Assembly: GCA_903632075.3 (NCBI GenBank)
Contig: CAHIKZ030003330.1
Span: 1 to 64,000, forward strand
Length of the DNA: 64,000 nt
Origin: Acanthosepion pharaonis
Taxonomy: Eukaryota; Mollusca; Cephalopoda; Sepiida; Sepiidae
Direction: 5' to 3'
The notes beneath the pieces were generated by a model. That model was not told the origin of the DNA. It did not search any database and saw only the letters and a program-made list of their open reading frames with translations. A program made the position numbers and the translations under genes. Below, piece by piece: positions 1-12,440 of this stretch (its first letter is position 1; every line of letters starts with the position of its first letter).

Positions 1-590
1 AATAATTGTATTAAAATTCATTTTTCATCGAAAAAATTTTTTTGCTTTCAGAAAATATTGTCCATATTCATAAAAACAACTAAAAGCAAATAAAAGCATT
101 TGAAATTAAATAATATATTTGTTTTATTGAGTTTTGTATGTTACAATTCAGAGCTGATTTTCAGGTACTGCGTATCCAATTAAAAAAAAAAAAAAACATG
201 ATTTGCATTCCTCAAAGCCCTGTGCTTTTTAATTATTGTAATCACTAAAACCGATGCGATCGAATTTCTAGCGTTTTCATAAAATTAGTTATGGGGGGGG
301 GTAATAAATATTAAAAAAAAAAATATTTCTACCATGACTTTATAAAAAAAACATTTATAATAATTTTGATCATCTGTGAATAGTTCCTGAAAGTTTCATT
401 AACATCCGATAATTATTTCTATTTTTGCACGATTTTTCAAATTAATGTGTGTACATACCAAAAAACGTGCTAAAAATTTGTATGTTATTTACTAGTTCTG
501 CTGATACAAATAGAAAAAGGTTTTTAATCAAAATTTAGAATGTTCTAAAAAAGATTTTTTTTTTTTTAAAAATAATTAAAAAAAAACTTT
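1..590. repeat. left copy of a ~5.9 kb-period direct duplication
   Basis: Bases 1 to about 590 recur at 5,888 to about 6,475 in the same orientation. The two copies differ mainly by single-base changes and homopolymer length. Shared landmarks, in order, are AATAATTGTATTAAAA, the TTTTGCTTTCAGAAAATATT block, a G-run following AATTAGTTATG, and TTTCATTAACATCCGATAAT. The window begins inside the repeat, so the unit may extend further left. No coding potential is seen. It could be one tandem duplication or two insertions of the same element. Confidence 0.85.
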
Positions 591-700
591 GGTCTTTCCT
601 CTTAATAATAAACAAGCATTTAGACAATAAAATTTTGTTTTTTCGGCAAGTTTGGCGTCTTTTTTCATCAAGCGATTTTGTGAAGGTACCTATATTAAAG
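525..700 (+). repeat. dispersed AT-rich repeat, terminal block (direct copy)
   Basis: This block contains CTTTCCTCTTAATAATAAAC, a CATTTAGAC..ATAAAATTTTGTTTT core and AGTTTGGCGTCTTTTTTCAT, ending near GAAGGTACCT. It is found inverted at about 4,590-4,830 and direct at about 6,390-6,600 and 51,715-52,080. The inverted pair 525-700 / 4,590-4,830 would be expected if these are the ends of a ~4.2 kb transposon, but no transposase is readable between them. Confidence 0.7.
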
Positions 701-3450
701 TATTTAATTATTTTAAGCACTGTCAGAACAAAGCAAATTTTACAAAATGACAACTAAGGAAAAACAGAATTTCTGAATCTGATGCATTTATCCATTATTT
801 GTTTGTTTCACTTAATTCATGATACTTAAATCATGTTAGAATAAGTAGATTAGATGTTTTGTTTAATTGTTACAAAAAAATATTCCCATAACCTAAAACA
901 TCTGACAATTTTTTTTTTTTTTTAAAAGGGAACTATAGAATGAAATTAATGTGATTGGGATATTCCATGTCAAGTCAAAGCAATTTTTTAAAATGAACAC
1001 CACCACAAAATTTCTCCATGTTTTTACAGCTATAAGATATACTAAACAGGAAAGTAATTTCCAAATTATAAAGACAAATGAACTGGAACATTTTTCAATG
1101 TAATTCAAATTAAGGCAGTTTAGAAAAATGATCAGCAGAGAATCAATGTTCTTTAAGGTAAAACATGATTTAAGAAAAACCAAGTTTCCAAATATTGAAA
1201 CCACAGACAATAAATTAGAACATGAGAAATTAAAATAAAATCACTGTAAAGACTAAAATAGTTTTCTGAACAGTCACTGGAAATGATTTTGAAAAATATC
1301 AAATTTTTATACTTTTGCAACAAAAATCATGCTGTAAAAATCGGGATATTTTGGAAAGTTTAATAAAACATTTATCTGATAAGGATGATTATTGATTTTT
1401 GTTAAATGTTCAATATTCAACTACAAGGAATATTTCAAATTGAAAAAAAAAAAAAATTTTATTCAACTTGCTTAACTAAATTCTGCAAAAATATATAGTC
1501 AACAAACCTCACATTTTTTATGAAGGTATGTTTTTCAGTTCGGTTTTGTTAAAAATCATTTTTTAAGCAAAAGTTTGTGAAAAAAAATAGTTGAAAAGTC
1601 ATCTTTTAAAAACACATTCTGTTTACCTTGATTTAAAAATCAAGTGGGGGCACATTTGGTGGAGATGAGGTAAAAAGGAACTAGCTTTGTCATCTATGAC
1701 CCCAGTAAATTTTCAACAAGCCAATGAAGATGCATAAATTTGCAAATCACGGCTCCTGCCTCTAGACTTATTTAAAATAAAAAAAAAAAAAGAGAATCAA
1801 CTATAAATATTTATCATATTTACATTTAAACCAAATTGAAATCAATCCTGTATGCAAATCATCCACAGCATTTGTGCCAAAACATTGTTGGGGGGAAGGG
1901 GAAAAAAAAAAAACACTGGTTTACTTCCTATTTTTTTTTTACCAGATGTTTTTTCAGGTATGAAGTGATAATCGTTATGTTTACCTAAAACAGTTTTTCC
2001 TAAGATAATATTGCTCATCCAAATTTTATTGAAAAATGGAGGTGAAAAGTTGATCTCCATAATGCTTGATTTGTGGAACAATTTACACACACAAATTTGA
2101 TTTTGTTTTGAGCTTCTTACAATAGATAGATTGGGATTTAATATGAGAACTTGTTTCTTAATAGACTTCAAAGTTGACAAATGATACCACCAGATAGTAT
2201 CATGGTACTTCATGAAAATGTTCCAAAATGAGGATAACCATGATGATATACTCCCAACCACTTAGAACTGATGCCTTCTTGCCAATAGAATTGACTTACT
2301 TTTTCCTTCATAATATGACAAACCATATTCTTTTAAAAATTTTTTAAACACCTGGAAATTAAAAATCCATTTTGAAACAAATTAATTTTGTGAAAACATA
2401 TCCTGATTTTTAAACAAGTGCAATGTCAAAGATTTCTTATATCATTGAAAACTGTATAGTATTTGAAATTTTTAAACATCAATCTATTTATATACATATT
2501 GATGCTTCATATTTTTATGGACTTTATTAATATAAAAGGACAGTTTATTGGGAAAGAATTAAAAAAAAAAAATAGTGGTTCAAATTTTCAAATCATTTGA
2601 ATTAGAATAGCATCAATTTAAGGAAAATGACCAAAATCTTCAGATGCATTAAAAAATGGTGTTCCTGCGAATATCTATAGCTATAGTCATTCTCCTGTTG
2701 TTCCAAATTTTGGGATCATCTTTTCATGGGATTAATTTAAGTCATTTGGTGTTGGGGTCTGGTTGAGTTGATATGGAATTAAATTTTTTTTCTCTATATT
2801 CATAATGAAGTATTTGGAGTTTCTTGATAGATGTCAACACTTAATTTAATTTTTTTTTTTTTTTTTTTTTTTTTTCTTCAATTCAGATAGGCCATTCAAA
2901 CTGACCAATTTATAATCATGAGATTTACACACATTCTTTTTTGATTTGTACAAAACTGTAGATGATTGCCAATGTCCTGAAGGGATATGCCAAAGAAATC
3001 TTAATAGCAATGTTAATTTTTAAGAGATTTTGATGTAGGTTGTTCAAGAAATTTGTACAGATTACTGAGTTTTAAATGCTGTGAATTTAAATATGTAAAA
3101 CAAACTTTTCACATTTGTTGCAGTGTTTCCATTTCTTAATTTTTATAAACACAGTACAGAGGATGGTTTGAAAGGCAACCAGTATATCTAGCTCTAGTTG
3201 GTAGTCGGTCAAAGGTCATAGGAATGAACCATTTTATACAGGAGCAGATGCTTATCATGTTACTTACTGATAGGCTACTTTTAAAGACTGAAGAAAGAAA
3301 AAATATCTATCAGCCACTTGATATGCTGGAGAGATGGTGCTAAAATTTCTTGACCAAATCCCCCAATTTGACCAAAATGATTTCATTTTTTTTTTTTATT
3401 ATTTCAAATAATGTCTTGGCCAGGCTGAGAGATTTTTAGTACACATCCTT
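700..3450. other. AT-rich stretch without recognisable gene
   Basis: I see only AT-rich unique-looking sequence with homopolymer runs (for example a T-run near 2,850-2,875 and A/T-runs near 912, 1,443, 1,780 and 1,900). The short open frames here (up to 139 codons) have low-complexity Phe/Lys/Leu-rich translations and match no family I know. It may be the interior of the element bounded by the inverted blocks at 525-700 and 4,590-4,830. Confidence 0.6.
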
Positions 3451-3456
3451 GTGTAT

Positions 3457-3812
3457 AGGAAATGGATTAAATCCAACATAGTTATTTTTAATTTGTTTTA
3501 AATGTTATTTTTTGATGGATACTCATATTCAAGAACCTCTTTTTTTTTTCTTTTTTTTTTTTTTTTTTAATCAAACATTGTTTGTTTGTTTTTTTTTTTT
3601 TGTTTGTTTTTTTTTTTGTTTTGTTTGTTTGTTTTTTTTCCAGCTACATCTAACTGGCCTGAATATTCAAGATTGTTTTGTCAGAAAAATATTTTTTTTT
3701 AATTAAAAAACAAAATTTAGGTTCTACTCAAATATGAGTGTTCATCAAACAAAAATAATGTTTTAAACAAAATAAATTAATTTAACTATGTTGGATTTAA
3801 TCCATTCCCTAA
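3457..3812. repeat. fold-back element with ~90 bp inverted arms
   Basis: The left arm (about 3,457-3,540) reads GGATTAAATCCAACATAGTT, and the reverse complement lies at about 3,785-3,810. Pairing continues inward through a segment resembling ACTCATATT(C/T)(A/G)AG. The loop is largely poly-T from 3,541 to 3,645. A further inverted pair lies nearby: the GAATATTCAAGATTGTTTTG region near 3,660 against 4,005-4,040. An extra copy of the ACTCAAATATGAGT end lies at about 4,095. This is a typical non-autonomous fold-back or hairpin MITE pattern; the family is not identified. Confidence 0.65.
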
Positions 3813-4589
3813 AAAGATAAATACTTTGTTTACATTAGGATACAATACAGAGCAGATATGGATGTTTTGAGAATTGGCAGAGAAATGTGTGTTCAAAAGG
3901 CACTATTCTGGTCTTGTTTGACTGGGAGTTTATGAGTGAGTGGTTAAGCACAGATCCAATGATGATTCTCCATAGGGTATGCAGGTTTGAAATGGCCAGA
4001 GGATGAATATTTTTCTGACAAGATTTCTCAAATATTCAGAAATGGTAGATGTAGTTTTTAAAAAAATGTTTAATTTAAAAGAAAAAAAAAAATTCTACTC
4101 AAATATGAGTATCAATTAAAAATAAATGTTTAAACAATATATATATAATGTGTGCTTCTATTAACATTGGTATATTTATACAAGACCCATCATGTACAAA
4201 ATTTTCATAAATGGAGTTAATTGTCAACTGAATTTTTTTTTTTGAAATATAACATGAGAACATAAACTCTTTAAAAAATTGTGTCCATAGTCAAATGGGT
4301 TGGGATTTTTTTTTTTTTTTTTTTTATAGGCAAATTGAGGGAAAAAATTTTTATGAAAAGTAATAATTTTATAATTACTTGTTACTTAAACTTTACATTT
4401 TAGACTTCCATTGAGAATTTTCTTATTAAAAAATTTTCTGATAATAGTAAAATATTGTCAACAAAATTGGATAGTTTGAACATTGTTTAAGTCCTTCTCA
4501 GTTCATTTTCTGAAAAATGCTTTGGCAGACTTGGTATAAATAGTCCAGGCTGAAAAGTTGTCTGACCCAAAAAGAAGCACTTCAAAAAA

Positions 4590-4830
4590 GAAAAATTTCT
4601 GATGTTGGAAGTTTCATCAAATTTTAGTAGGTACCTCCACGAGATCGCTAAAAAAAGAGCATAGCATGATGAAAAAGACGCCAAACTTGACGAAAACAAA
4701 ATTTTATCGTCTAAATGTTTGTTATTCATTAAGAGGAAAGGTCAAAGTATTTTTGGGGTATTTTTTTCCATTTTTTAATCGTTCCTAGCACGTCCGAAAT
4801 TTTCGTTAAAAATCTATTTTTTTTTTTTGA
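4590..4830 (-). repeat. dispersed AT-rich repeat, terminal block (inverted copy)
   Basis: The reverse complement of this segment aligns with 525-700. It shares CTTTCCTCTTAAT, the CATTTAGAC..ATAAAATTTTGTTTT core, AAGTTTGGCGTC, TTTTTCATCA and AGGTACCT, in the same order. The homology continues outward (ATAGATTTTTAACGAAAATT against the left copy), so the inverted match exceeds 150 bp with gaps. It may be the right terminus of a transposon whose left end is near 525. Confidence 0.65.
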
Positions 4831-5887
4831 GTCAGCAAAATTGACCATTTTTTTCCATTTTAAAAAAAACTGGAAATCTGACTTTGAAATTTTTTTAAAT
4901 ATCAATTATCATTTTTTCAAAACTTATTTTAAGAAAATCAGAAATTATAATGTTTATTTAAAATATTTTGAACCAAACTTAACTTAGCTTTTGTGCCAAA
5001 AAGATGTAATTTGAAAATAAAACAAAGCAGGTCATAAACTTTCGCGTCTTTTGACATGTGATGAATGATATATTTACGAATTCCATGAGGCTAATTTGTT
5101 CTACGGAAGGAGAAAAGTGAAATAATTTACATTTACGTGAACAAATTATTTACCCTGTTATTTTTAATGAAAACTTTCAGCGGTCTCATTTCTTTTTTCT
5201 TTTTTTTTTTTTTTTTTTTGTACTTAGCTTTCACCTTTATGTTTATGATGCTTTATGGGAAATATATTGTAAAGAAATTAAAATAAAACTGTTAAGAGTG
5301 ACATTAAATTTCATATTTCTTAAGAAAGGTATCTAATTAATTTATAGGTACCTTTCTTATGAAATTTTATCAGAATTGTACATAAAATACTATAATTTTA
5401 TGTACATTTATTACATTCTACTGTTATTTGTATTTGCATTCATTTTATTATTAATTTTGATATTTCATTTATGGAAAAATGTCGTAACTGAGATTAATAT
5501 AAAAATAAGATCATATAAATTTCATAAGATGATACTGATACTTGTAGGTAACCTTCTCAGTTGAAATTGAAAAATCAAATTAACTTCTCCACGTGTTTTC
5601 AAAAAAGTAAAGGCCTTAACAGCGGAGAACAATGCTTAACTCAAATAACGCAACTTAATTATATTCTGGTTGGTCTTCCGTATTTTATAATTACAGCTCG
5701 ATTATAAGCACAAAATTACATTTCTTAATTACTGGGGATCTTCTGATTAGTCAAAATGATACAATTTACGCGCTAAAAAAGATCTATCTCATAAGGACAC
5801 TTATGAAAGCCTGTGCGATTTTTTTAACTAATTTTATAATATTTTAACAACTTAAATGTAAAATCTATTATAATTAATGAAATAACA
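4830..5887. other. AT-rich spacer before the second direct copy
   Basis: No gene is recognised. The segment holds a T-run near 5,198-5,219 and otherwise unique AT-rich sequence. The 62-codon frame at 5,376-5,564 is hydrophobic only because of its AT content, and I do not call it. Confidence 0.5.
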
Positions 5888-6600
5888 AATAATTGTATTA
5901 AAAATTCATTTTTCATCGGAAAAATTTTTTTGCTTTCAGAAAATATTGTCCATATTCATAAAAACAACTAAAAGCAAATAAAAGCATTTGAAATTAAATA
6001 ATATATTTGTTTTATTGAGTTTTGTATGTTACAATTCAGAGCTGATTTTCAGGTACTGGGTTATCCAATTAAAAAAAAAAAAAACATGATTTGCATTCCT
6101 CAAAGCCCTGTGCTTTTAATTATTGTAATCACTAAAACCGATGCGATCGAATTTCTAGCGTTTTCATAAAATTAGTTATGGGGGGGTAATAAATATTTTA
6201 AAAAAATATTTCTACCATGACTTTCATAAAAAAAACATATTTATAATAATTTCGATCATCTGTGAATAGTTCCTGAAAGTTTCATTAACATCCGATAATT
6301 ATTTCTATTTTTGCACGATTTTTCAAATTAATGTGTGTCATACCAAAAAAAACGTGCTAAAAATTGTCTATGTTATTTACTAGTTCCGCTGATACAAATA
6401 GAAAAAAGGTTTTTTAATCAAAATTTAGAATGTTCTAAAAAGAAGGAAAATTTTTTAAAATAATTAAAAAAACTTTGGTCTTTTCTAAATAAAAAAGCAT
6501 TTAGACAATAAAATTTTGTTTTCGGCAAGGTCGTCTTTTTCATCCTCTTTTTTTTAGCGAATAATAACATAAAGGCATTTATGTCACAATAAAAGGTTTT
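5888..6600. repeat. right copy of the ~5.9 kb-period direct duplication
   Basis: This is the second copy of bases 1-590, extending into the shared terminal block to about 6,540, where the two copies diverge (TTTTTTCATCAAGCG at 663 versus TTTTTCATCCTCTTTTT here). It is slightly shorter in several homopolymers than the first copy. Confidence 0.85.
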
Positions 6601-8056
6601 GGGTGGAGAAGAATTTGTCACCCACAAGGACTCAGAGCCACTTCTGGACTATCAAGACTAGACAACTCCTGCCCAAATATAACAACCGTACTCCATTTTT
6701 AGCTTGACCTGGTTATTTTAATGGTAGAGGATAAGATTAGGAGTCATGTACTTACTGAAGCTATACAGAGAGTTAACCATTTTTACCTATTCTTCTTACA
6801 AGCCTCAATTTCAATCAGTAGCCCACTACCTTGAGTAGCTCTTGAGCCTTGTTTTAGCTGAACAATTAGTTAAAAAAATAATGTTAACAATAATTCAAAT
6901 AAATTCAGTTCTTTCCTTAAATTATTTATGGAAGATTAAGCCATTTCATAAATATCAATGAAGGCAGCTAACATTTCTTCAGAAATATCAGTGTACATGT
7001 ACATAGGTGTTTTAAGTTCCATTAAGTACCACATGGTTTATGATTGAGTTTTCTTTTCATTCAACAGCAAACAAATGTCAACTGAATGTTTTATGCAATT
7101 TTTGTAGCACAAATCAATATTCTTTGTAAAAGTATGAAGAGAATTTGCTTTTTTATCAAATGAAGGATTGTCAACAATTAATTTCCAATCCATTTTGTTT
7201 AATTCCAATCAGAGACTAACATTCAAAATACTTGTTTGGAAAAGCAAGTCAAATTAAGATGAAACAAAAAAGAGGAAAACTATAATTTTCAATATTTATC
7301 TAATTAAAATTCAATATTATTACTACTTGAAAAACAATAGAAATTAAACAAGTCAAAATTGACTAATGACTGTCGATGCTTCATCTTATAAAAATTCAAG
7401 ATATTACTACAAATACTGAGAGAGAAAAAACTTAAGCTGACAGAAATACTGTGGAGAAATTAACTGTTGGTCAGAGAGGAAAGGAGAAGTATATTTACCT
7501 TGTGTTGTTCAAATGCTTACTAAAATTTTTCTGTACTAACCCTTTAGAGTTACTGTGGTCACATGACAGGTTTACTATGTGACCCCTGAAGTTGCATAAA
7601 AAGGAGGGAAAAATCTTTTTTATTACTAAATTTACCTTCTATATTTATACATCACAAAGAAGTGGCAATATATTTTGCAACTTGAGATAAGTGCTATTGC
7701 TTCCCCCCCACCTCTCTGCTCGACCTGACTAGTCTCCATTCGTTTTGGGGATTGGGAGCATTTTCTCAACAATACTAATCAAAAATTAATACTGGTTAAC
7801 AATATTTTATCTAAAGAATAAATCAATATTACCACCACCACTACTAATCATCAGATGTTTACCAAGATTTGTGCTAGTAAAGTTACTTTAATAGCTTCTG
7901 AAGAAATTTAAAATATTTGCTTCATTTATGACTTGTAAAGGGTTTTTATAGACGGTTTAAGAGCCATTCGAAGTATTACTGAAGGGTTGAAGCGTGTTAT
8001 CAATAACATTTTTTGTCAAGATTTACAAACTATGTTTCATTCAATTTTGCAAACTA
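6600..8056. other. intergenic sequence, no gene recognised
   Basis: This is AT-rich sequence without a recognisable ORF. Around 6,815-6,850 a motif resembling CAAGGCTCAAGAGC (minus strand) also appears near 34,020-34,040 (plus strand). That suggests an old dispersed repeat, but the copies are too diverged to bound. Confidence 0.5.
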
Positions 8057-8519
8057 CCGTAATTCCCCACGTATAATACGACTTCATCCATAATACGCAC
8101 CCCTAAAATTTTGGTTGAGAATGTGGGGAAAATGCTTCTACACACGTAGAATATGCACCCCTTGTTTGGTAATCAAACCCCATAAACTGTACCTCTCCAA
8201 TTTCATTACGGCCAGCGTTTCCTACTCTTATTAACAAAATGGTTTTAAACATAGAATAATATTCTAATTTAGTTTTATAATAATTCTTATTTTATTTTAC
8301 ATTTCTAAGTATTGTTAGGTATATACTGTATTTAACATCCTTATGCGGTCGCAATCGCCGAATGTTTGTGCCAAATTGACGTCTGTTTGTGGTGAGTCAT
8401 TTCGTAACTAATGAAACTGCAAATTTTAAAGATTTTTTTTTGTAGCTGCACATAATACGAACTCCTAATTTTGCTTATTTTTTTTAGAAAAAATGCGTAT
8501 TATACATGGGGAAATTTGA
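8057..8519. mobile_element. MITE with ~23 bp terminal inverted repeats
   Basis: The left end reads CCCCACGTATAATACG (8,065-8,080, the TIR starting at 8,057). The right end reads CGTATTATACATGGGG (8,497-8,512, continuing to 8,519). In inverted orientation the two ends match at roughly 18 of 23 positions. Subterminal repeats of the same motif lie just inside (CATAATACGCACCCCT near 8,090; GCACATAATACG near 8,449). The element is about 460 bp with no ORF, which fits a non-autonomous DNA transposon. The superfamily is undetermined and I could not fix a target-site duplication. Confidence 0.75.
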
Positions 8520-9009
8520 ATAAATTGATTTCTTTGGAAAAACCCTACTTTGTGGTTATATAATTTCTCTAATTTTAGGACTTCATGGTAAACAATTTTT
8601 AACAGCGACGAATAAATTCAACTCTGTTAATAACAAGAGGAACTAGATGATCAAATGTCTATGAAGTGTATTTAAACTTTCAATTTTAAACAGTACTATT
8701 CAAAATTCAAATGGCCGTCTTACAAAGAAAAAGAAAAGAAGTTCGGTTACCTTTCGTAATTGAAATTAAGTCTTTTTTCGGATCTCTTTTACTTGTTTTG
8801 ATTTCTTCGTCTTCTCTATTTTCAGCAAATAAAAACACCAGTTGAGGTTTGTTTTTGGTTTTTTTTTGTTTTTTTTGTTTTTTTAGGGGGAGTGGGGACC
8901 TTATGACGAGTAACAAAGATTCCCCCAGCAACTCAAAAAGTTTTAACGAGAGAGGAAAAGTCTTGTTTTTTATAGAGCTTCCATGGATGATCTTATTTCA
9001 CTCGACAGG

Positions 9010-9100
9010 GGGTGACATTTGCACTAAGTCACTAAGAGCTAACATCGCTAGCTCGTTAACTGAATGCTGTAAGTTCAATCCTAGCGCTAGGCAGTACATT
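9010..9100 (+). repeat. tRNA-derived SINE head (box A/B-like)
   Basis: A box B-like motif AAGTTCAATCCTAGC lies at about 9,071-9,085. It is preceded by a box A-like GAGCTAACATCGCTAGCTCG about 35-40 bp upstream, with CGCTAGGCAG after box B. The spacing fits a pol III type 2 promoter of a tRNA-like SINE head. It cannot be folded as an intact tRNA by eye. The body downstream is not recognisable. Confidence 0.5.
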
Positions 9101-9600
9101 TTATTGTTATTTTTCTCTTCAACATCACATTCTATAATATTTCAAAATAAACAACATGTTCAGCAAGACATCAATTTTCTAAATTTCCTTTTGCCATTAT
9201 GAGAAGTCAATTTGAATTTCAAACTTTAGACATTAGGAGTTACGATGTAAAAAAAAAAAACTAATTAACTAATGTTTGTTATTTACTCCGAATTGTTATT
9301 TACTACAACAAATAATTTTAAACTTTGCTGTTTTTCATCTGTTTAAATAATTCGGTACAGGCAGTTTTCACAGAATATTAAGTACATTATTTTGATTTAT
9401 TTAGATAATTCTGTAGAACTTTTTTGGTTCCGCATGACTTTAGTAGTGTAGTAATGCCAGACGAAAACAATTGTTTTGAAGAAATATGAAAAAAGTTCGT
9501 TAACTAATGATGTCAGTCCTAAAATATAGAAACTTATAACAAAAATAATATTTCTAAATTATTTATATCCGCTTCTAAAAAAGGAACTTATTCTTAGAAG
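9100..9600. other. AT-rich intergenic sequence upstream of the Penelope relic
   Basis: No feature is recognised. The segment presumably includes either the decayed upstream part of the Penelope-like element or its insertion flank. I could not read RT motifs upstream of the catalytic box at 9,622. Confidence 0.4.
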
Positions 9601-9621
9601 CTAAAATTCTTACATTTACTT

Positions 9622-9895
9622 TACGTAGATGACCCCTTCATACTCTGGTCAACCCAGGAAGAAGTCAAATTTCTCCTGAACCATGTGAACTCAATAAGAT
9701 CATCGACAGAGTTCCCAGTGGACAGAGAAAACGACATCAAACTCGCAAACTGCCCTAATATCTCGAACAGAGCATTGCTTCAAGACATCCCTATACCGCA
9801 AGCCAACATTCACCGACCTATACCTCAACTTCAACTCCTAACAGGCATACAATGTAAAGAAAGGGTTGTCCGTGGCTTACAACATCGAGCAAAAG
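9622..9895 (+). pseudogene. Penelope-like element reverse transcriptase, 5' half of an interrupted ORF
   Basis: The sequence encodes the RT catalytic box YVDD (9,622-9,633), followed by EEVKFLLNHVNSIRSS. After a frameshift near 9,750 comes SLYRKPTFTDLYLNFNS (about 9,795-9,840). After a second shift comes VVRGLQHRAK (to 9,895). This order (catalytic Asp pair, YRKPTFTD block, then QHRAK) is the C-terminal part of the RT of Penelope-like retroelements, which use a telomerase-like RT with a downstream GIY-YIG nuclease. The reading frame stops abruptly inside the codon after Lys. Its continuation is found 9.5 kb away at 19,391. Two frameshifts show that the copy is dead. Confidence 0.88.
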
Positions 9896-10190
9896 TGTCG
9901 CGGCCGCCATTAGCCGCTCCTTAGAAAGACAAACTTGACCTTCACAACCCCTGATCTCGCAGATTTAAGTCATGCAACGTGCGAGAAACCGGATGACTAG
10001 TCCAATATCGTTGATACCAAACCGTACCTCGTGAGCATCGGATTATGCAGCGGTCTTTCAAACATCGGACAACGATGGATATTAATTTAATATCTACGGT
10101 TTTTCTACTCCCTCTAGCCAGGAAGTACTTGAATAAATCGCTCCAAATATTGTTAGTTTCTTTGGCCCGATCCCGTTTCCGCAGTCGATC
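9896..10190 (+). repeat. left non-repetitive end of the satellite-carrying insertion
   Basis: This is single-copy sequence starting TGTCGCGGCC, GC-richer than the flanks, leading into the first recognisable repeat unit (TTTGGCCCGATCCCGTTTCC at about 10,161). There is no ORF with similarity to anything known. If the insertion is an LTR, this is the outer U3. Confidence 0.55.
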
Positions 10191-12440
10191 TGCGCTGTGA
10201 AGTCGTATCACTGTTCTGACTTGGCCCTGTTTAGGGACTCCGTCTTCGTCAAGTGATACATTTTAGCGCGATCACGCTTCCGCGGTCGAACCGACCTGTG
10301 TTCACTGTTCTGACTTTGCCCTGTTTAGGGACACCATCTTCGCCAAGTGATACACTGTGGTGCGATACCGTTTCCGCGGTCGATCCGCACTGTGAAGTCT
10401 ATCACTGTTCTGCCTTGCAGCTGTTTAGGAACTCCGTCTTCGCCAAGTGATACACTTTAGCGCGATCCCGTTTCCGCGGTCGATCCGCCCTGTGAAGTGG
10501 TATCACTGTTCTGACTAGACCCTGGTTAGGGACTCCGTCTTTGCCAAGTGATACACTTTGGCGCGATCCCGTTTCTGCGGTCAAACCGCACTGTGAAGGC
10601 TATCACTGTTCTGTCTTGGCCCTGTTTATGGACGCCGTCTTCAACAAGTGATACACATTGGCGCGAACCCGTTTACGCAGTCAATCCGCACTGTGAAGAC
10701 TATAACTGTTCTGTCTTGGCCCTGTTTAGGGACGCCGTCTTCACCAAGTGACACACATTGGCGCGTTCCCGTTTCCGCGGTCGATCCGCACTATGAAGTC
10801 TATCACTGTTCTGTCTTAGCCCATTTTAGGGACGCCGTCTTCACCAAGTGATACACATTAGCGCCATCCCGTTTACGCGGTCGATCCGCACTGTGAAGTC
10901 TATCACTGTTCTGTGTTGGCCTTGTTTAGGGACGCCGTCTTCACCAAGTGATACACATTGGCGCGATCGCGTTTCCGCGGTCGATCCGCACTGTGAAGTC
11001 TATCACTGTTATGTCTTGGCCCTGTTTAATGCCGCCGTCTTCACCAAGTGATAACAATGGCGCCATCCCATTTCCGCAGTCGATCCTCACTGTGAAGTCT
11101 ATCACTGTTCTGTCTTGGCCATGTTTAGGGACGCCGTCTCCACCAAGTGATACACATTGGCGCCATCACGTTTCCGCAGTCGATCCTCACTGTGAAGTCT
11201 ATCACTGTTCTGTCTTGGCCATGTTTAAGGACGCCGTCTTCACCAAATGATACACATTGGCACCATCCCGTTTACGCGGTCGATCCGCACTGTGAAGTCT
11301 ATCACTGTTCTGTCTTGGCCCTGTTTAGGGACGCCGTCTTCGATACAAGCGATACGTTTCCGCGGTCGATCCGTTTCTGGAAGCGGTCGACCCCTGCCCA
11401 GCTTCGTCGTATCACTGGCGGCGTTCTGTCTTGGCCCTGTTTAGGGACACCGTCTTCACCAAATGACACACTTTGGTGCGAAGCCGTTTCCGCGGTCGAT
11501 CCGCCCTGTTAAGTTGTATCATTGTTCTCTGATACACTTTGGCGCGATGGCCCGGTTTCAGGGAAGACGTATCCGTGTTCGCCAAGTGATACACTTTGGC
11601 GCGATCCGTTTCCGCGGTCGATCCGCACTGGAAAAGTTGTATCTGACCTGTTCTGCCAAGTGATGGCCTTTGTTTATTTTCCGCGGTCGTTCGCCCTGGA
11701 AGTGATACACCTTTCTGTGCTTCCCAAGTGATACACTTTCGGTCGATCCCGTTTCCTCGGTCGATCCGCTCTGTGAAGTCGTATCACTCTTCTCTACTTG
11801 GCCCTGTTTAAGGACTTCGTCTTCGCCAATTGATACACTTTGGCGCGATCCCGTTTCCGCGGTCGATCCGCCCTGGAAGATGAACTCGTATGACCTGTTC
11901 GCCACTTGTACCCTGGTTGGCGCGGGTTTCGCGGTCGATCGCCTGGAAGTGATATCACTTTGAGGCGATCGCCGTTTCCTTTGGGCGATCCGACCGGTCG
12001 ATCAGCCCTGGAAGTCGTATCACTGTTCTGCCAAGTGATACACTTTGGCGCGAACTGTCGATTTCTGGAAGACTCCGTCTTCGCCAAGTGATACACTTTG
12101 GCCCGTCCCGTTTCCGCGGTCGATGCGCCATGTGAAGTCGTATCACTGTTCTCTACTTGGCCCTGTTTAGGGACTCCGTGTCCGCGAAGTGATACACTTT
12201 GGTGCGATCCCGTTTCCGCGGTCAAACCGCCTTGTGAAGTCGTATCACTCTTCTCCACTTGGCCCGTTTTAAGGATTTCGTCTTCGCCAATTGATACAGC
12301 TTGTCGCAATCCCGTTTCCGCGGTCGATCCGCCCTGTGAACTCGTATCTCTGTTCTCTCCTTGGCCCTGTTTAGGGACTCCGTGTTCGCCAAGTGATACA
12401 CTTTGGTGCAATCCCATTTCCGCGGTCGATCCGCCCTGTG
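10190..12440 (+). repeat. satellite array, left block (type A, ~100-101 bp units)
   Basis: The units run CCAAGTGATACACTTTGGCG, then CGATCCCGTTTCCGCGGTCG, then ATCCGCACTGTGAAG, then TCTATCACTGTTCTGTCTTG, then GCCCTGTTTAGGGACGCCGT. Regular 100 bp spacing is visible from about 10,200 to 11,340; 11,340-12,100 is irregular, with truncated units. Each unit contains about ten CpGs, a SacII site, the inverted pair AGTGATAC...GTATCACT (GTGATA...TATCAC in most units of this block) around a ~45 bp core, and a small CCCTGTTTAGGG hairpin. The many 60-120 codon frames here are by-products of the repeat and are not genes. Confidence 0.95.
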
